From contig JADNRV010000056.1 of NCBI GenBank assembly GCA_015499995.1, positions 62,001 through 126,000 on the forward strand: DNA of 64,000 bases. Reading direction: 5' to 3'. Shown piece by piece: positions 59,426-64,000 of the stretch (the stretch's first letter is position 1; the number at the start of each line of letters is the position of its first letter). The notes beneath the pieces are model-generated. The model ran no database searches. It was given only the letters and a program-made list of their open reading frames with translations, and was not told the DNA's origin. Position numbers and translations under genes: made by a program. This stretch comes from Flammula alnicola. Lineage: Eukaryota > Basidiomycota > Agaricomycetes > Agaricales > Strophariaceae.

Positions 59426-60147
59426 TTAGCCGGGGGCCTCCGGCTCAGCTCTAGTAAAAGGGTACGGTTCCCCTTCCTGGGACTCCGCGTGGGGATGTGA
59501 TGACTCAATGGTCGGACTCCACGCACGGGTCCTCCTCTCATCAGTGTCGTTGTCCTGTGTGAAGGAACGCCTCCGCTTCTTGGGGGGCAGCTCGGGCGTC
59601 GAGGTCGTGGCGACTGGCGTCGTGGTGTTGGCAGAGACACCCTCTATCCATGCCAGCACGACGTCGGTAGGATTGCTTGGCGATGGCAACAGCTCAAGCG
59701 CCAGCAAGTTGGGAATGGTGGCCGTGGCAGGCGAAGCGACGTCCTCCTCCATGTCGTCGTATTCGTCTGTGGGGTGGAAAATCAATGGCAGCGGGGTTTC
59801 GTCAGCGCCCGTGGCGAGCGGGAAATCGAAGCTGCCCTGCCCAGTCCCATCAGTGAAGGAGTCGAGGTCCTTCATGAGGGGGGCATTTGGTGGAATCGAG
59901 CGTCCCTCTGAGTACCATGCATGACCGCTATTTGGGAGATGGTTAGAGGTAACGATGAGCCCCAGTCGTACAAGAATACACACAAAGGGGGCTCTGGCGA
60001 GGCGAGGAACACATGTGAGCTCTTAAGAGCTGGAGGAGTAGGGAGTGACGCATTGGTAGAGGACGGAGTGTTGGCGTTGGGAGTTTCATGGCTACTGCCG
60101 ACGAACACGGTGAGTACTATCGACATGGGGGGAGAAGAAATGTGCAT
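59426..60147 (-). CDS. Small Ser/Thr/Pro-rich protein, unknown
   Basis: Two exons, 60147-59984 and 59927-59426, separated by a 56-nt intron (donor gtgtgt, acceptor aatag), give 221 aa. The first exon reads MHISSPPMSIVLTVFVGSSH, then a Thr/Ser/Pro stretch. The second has GHAWYSEGRSIPPNAPLMKD, an acidic patch (DEYDDMEED), a short helix (DVVLAWIEGVSA) and a basic cluster (PPKKRRRSF) that may be a nuclear signal. No family is recognised. The exact fit of the intron phase supports it. The alternative start is Met8. Confidence 0.42.
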
Positions 60148-62674
60148 TACCAGTCATGAAAACCCTTTATACTGAGACCCTTAAGGCTTTCCAGCATGTC
60201 TCTGTCGTCCTCTTCGTGTCGAAAGACAGCTGATTTTGGTGACTCTGGGTCTGGCGACATTTTGGTCGGAATACGGGGGGTCTGTGCGACGACGGTGGGC
60301 GAAGAAGAGGCCAGCGCTGGTGGTGGTGGTCAGACGCACGAGATTAGGGAGGGAACGAAGGGCAAAATGTGGAGGAAAGGGTATTATATAGGGTATATAT
60401 GAGAGGACGGTCCGCTTCCTATAGATGTGGAAGGAAGGAAAGGGAATGAAATACAAACTCCGACACTTATCAGCTCTTTCTACGGCGCAGCACTGCCTAC
60501 CTCAAGCCCTAGTATTCGCACGCTGGGACGGCCGGAGGGCATTTCCTGGCGGCTCATAGACCTGCTGCCTTGCGAGCTGGCATTCGAGGATGGGTTGGAG
60601 AGAAGGCAGCAACCATGGGAGGCGTGTGAGGGGTATAAGGGGCGGTAATGGAAGGACCTGCTCTAATAGCATCTAATATAAGGCTTGACTAGGGAATGAA
60701 GGGCTTGCAAAGTCTCGTTCAACACCGGCCGGCCAGGAAGTCGTTCCTTTTTCGTACGTTCCCTTGATGAAAGATAGCTCGGCTCCGCTGCCCATGCCAT
60801 AAGGAGGAGTAAGGAGGTCACGATACAAAATACACCCACGGGTGCAGCAGCTAAGCAACTCTAGAGCCTGGGCGTAGTTAATCCACAGAAAAATAGGGCG
60901 CTATTGAAAGGAAAGGTTCCTACGGCGCAGTTAGTGTTTAAGATTAACAATTATGGATATGGAAAATGACGACTCGAGGAATGGATTACCCCGCGGTTTT
61001 AATATCGCCTGAGTGATCAATGCGCAGAGAAACGCAGCACGGATTAAAAAATCGAACGAGACAAGCGCTGGATGCAGAGATAATTTGGCCATAGGTTAAT
61101 GGGCTCTTTTAAAAAATTAAATGCCCAAATCTCCCGCAGATCGAGACCCTTACAGTTAAATTATTTTTCACGCCAAAAATCACCACAAGCCGACACAATA
61201 CAAAACCCCAAAACGGATGGAAAAAATAGAACGAGACGGGGGTTGGACGCAGAGGGAATTAAGCCGTGAATTGCTGAAAGTATGAAGGCCCGGGCCCAAG
61301 GAATCCACACACTTTTCTCGACCTTTCCGGATCAGGCCTGTCAATTATCTTCCACATTGCCATTGATCTTTGTTCTTGGAGTCCAGGGAGAAGAAATTTT
61401 ATCAGTTTTTCATCTAAGCATTATCCATCTGACTCAGAGATAGTAGAGACTTCCAACTACCCTCTTTACGTAAAATGGCTCATGAGCCGTTTTGGCGCGG
61501 GCGCTTTGAATTTCTGTTGTGATCCTCGAAGACCTGATGTGGCGGCATCGCGGGAGGAGTGAACGCTGCACGAATATTTTCATTGTCGAAGTCCGTACAA
61601 GAAATAAATTATTACCGTTGAAACCATTTATTTGGGGCATGTTTCTATTTTATTCACATCTGAAGTTATCGTGTTCACTCAGCACCGAGCGACCGTTGGC
61701 GAAGCCCTTATCTGAGGATAGGTATTTGGAAGCGTCCTTTACGCTGTTAACCCACTGGCTCCTACGGTTGAGCCTTCGCAGATGAACACAGCCGTTATAT
61801 CTGATATTATACACCATTAATGAAAAGAATACAGTACAGTATAGGCGTAAACTCCCAGAGAGTATGGGAATACAGCTACCAAAAGTTGTCCAAACATTTA
61901 CTGAGATCTAAGAGCAATAATTATGAAAACGGCATACTGTACCCATGAACCCGCAGACAAGAATTAACAAAAAATGCAGTGTGGAAGAGTCGTTTGAGAC
62001 ATTCAAGGGAGAGTTGTAGCCGTTGAGTCCCTGAAATAGACGCTCGACCAGATTTGAGGAAATATATCGATTATTCACATTAAGTAGTCAAGGAAATCCG
62101 CAGCCATTCTGAGAGAATCGACACAGAGGCAATTAGGCGACAGGGAGGCCCTGAGCCATTCACAAAAATCCCCGTTAAACTGGGACCTTTTCTGATAAAG
62201 AAAAAGTCTTCCGGACATGGCCAGGAGCAACGTCACGCCTGGAAACGGTATCCAGAAGTCATGACTGTAATAATATTCCTCAGGGTTCTACAGACCTCTA
62301 GAAAGCTGTGGAATACCGCCCTGACCTCTATGGAATTTAGACATCTGATGACAGTGGGGCTTATGATGGTTGCTTGGGTAGCCAAAAGGACGTTTAAAAT
62401 TCACTGAACAATGAATAGTTGCCAGGGCAGTTCGTCCACGACATATGTGGATAACCAGACACGTAGCTCGACGTACTTATTCCACGGGGCGGTGTTGAAG
62501 GTGGAAGTGGAAATGGCTCAATTGATTTGATCCCGCCACCTTTTTTGTTTGGTTCCTTGTTTGTTGCTGTGCTTGATACGTGGCTCGGAGGAATTGTATG
62601 ATAACTCGCCATTCCACATCGCCGAGGTCGTCTGCGACACCTTATTATTTTCCGGCGAGATACACTGATTTACT
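60148..62674. other. 2.5 kb without a supported gene
   Basis: This stretch holds short frames only. Two diverged direct copies of a block beginning acggat...aacgagac lie near 61041 and 61212 (listed separately). A minus-strand frame at 62394-62612 is divergent from SEC23 and unsupported. The right end is the SEC23 promoter. Confidence 0.4.
61041..61268 (+). repeat. Two diverged direct repeats of about 55 nt
   Basis: The blocks starting at about 61041 (cggattaaaaaatcgaacga) and about 61212 (cggatggaaaaaatagaacg) align over about 55 nt, continuing gac-a/g-gg-tggatgcagag. They differ at several sites. No ends or target duplication are visible, so they may be an old duplication or remnants of a repeat family. 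Confidence 0.4.

Positions 62675-64000
<1,326 letters not shown>

Noticed and set aside
59508..59924. Plus-strand frame of 138 codons opposite the Ser/Pro-rich gene
   Set aside because: The minus-strand reading has an intron that fits phase and a better protein composition. The plus frame is likely a GC-composition shadow.
62394..62612. Small minus-strand gene divergent from SEC23
   Set aside because: A 72-codon frame with low-complexity content and no evidence beyond being open; more likely 5' flank of SEC23.

Overview
This window is nuclear DNA from a filamentous basidiomycete, most likely an agaricomycete (mushroom-forming fungus). Genes are split by many short GT-AG introns of about 50-70 nt. 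Several families are ones known mainly from basidiomycetes: DUF6533, DUF6593 and DUF6699 proteins and a MAG-like glycoprotein. A CYP53-type P450, a GH16 glucanase and a glutathionyl-hydroquinone reductase fit a plant-litter or wood-associated lifestyle. I saw no bacterial-style operons, CRISPR arrays, rRNA or convincing tRNA. All exon joins were read by eye.

Layout: 1-1.06 kb holds a 5'-cut Get5-like ubiquitin-fold protein with two frame breaks. 3.5-6.7 kb is an OPT transporter. 7.2-8.0 kb is a probable mitochondrial two-helix membrane protein. 8.4-9.7 kb (minus) is a conserved unknown with an in-frame stop. 10.3-11.6 kb is an unrecognised 355-aa protein. 12.3-13.7 kb is a glutathionyl-hydroquinone reductase. 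15.0-15.5 kb is a small inverted-repeat element. 15.8-17.5 kb (minus) is a secreted MAG-like glycoprotein. 19.1-21.0 kb is a CYP53-like P450. 21.5-22.3 kb is a single-TM protein and 22.7-23.2 kb (minus) a DUF6699 protein.

24.1-25.2 kb is a non-autonomous Mutator-like element with 77-bp terminal inverted repeats and a 9-bp target duplication. 25.5-29.2 kb is the wreck of an MRP-type ABC transporter whose middle is deleted. 29.6-31.4 kb carries a convergent DUF1770 / GPI12 pair. 32.1-33.2 kb (minus) is a broken F-box gene. 33.9-37.2 kb encodes a large proline-rich RRM protein. 39.1-39.8 kb is a UBC4/5-type E2. 41.2-41.9 kb (DUF6593), 43.2-44.8 kb (DUF6533) and 46.7-48.2 kb (GH16) follow. Then come three minus-strand genes for nuclear pore and chromosome segregation: NUP96, DAM1 and condensin YCG1 (48.6-58.6 kb). 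59.4-60.1 kb is a small unknown gene. SEC23 runs off the end from 62.7 kb.

Housekeeping genes (E2, NUP96, DAM1, YCG1, GPI12, SEC23) read as intact. Disruptions fall in five accessory-type genes: the Get5-like gene, the 8.4 kb gene, the ABC transporter, the F-box gene and possibly GH16. I found no obvious biosynthetic or defence system. The most notable signals are the Mutator-like element beside the deleted ABC transporter, the repeat-rich small element at 15 kb, micro-exons of 9-20 nt in three genes, and four GC-AG introns.
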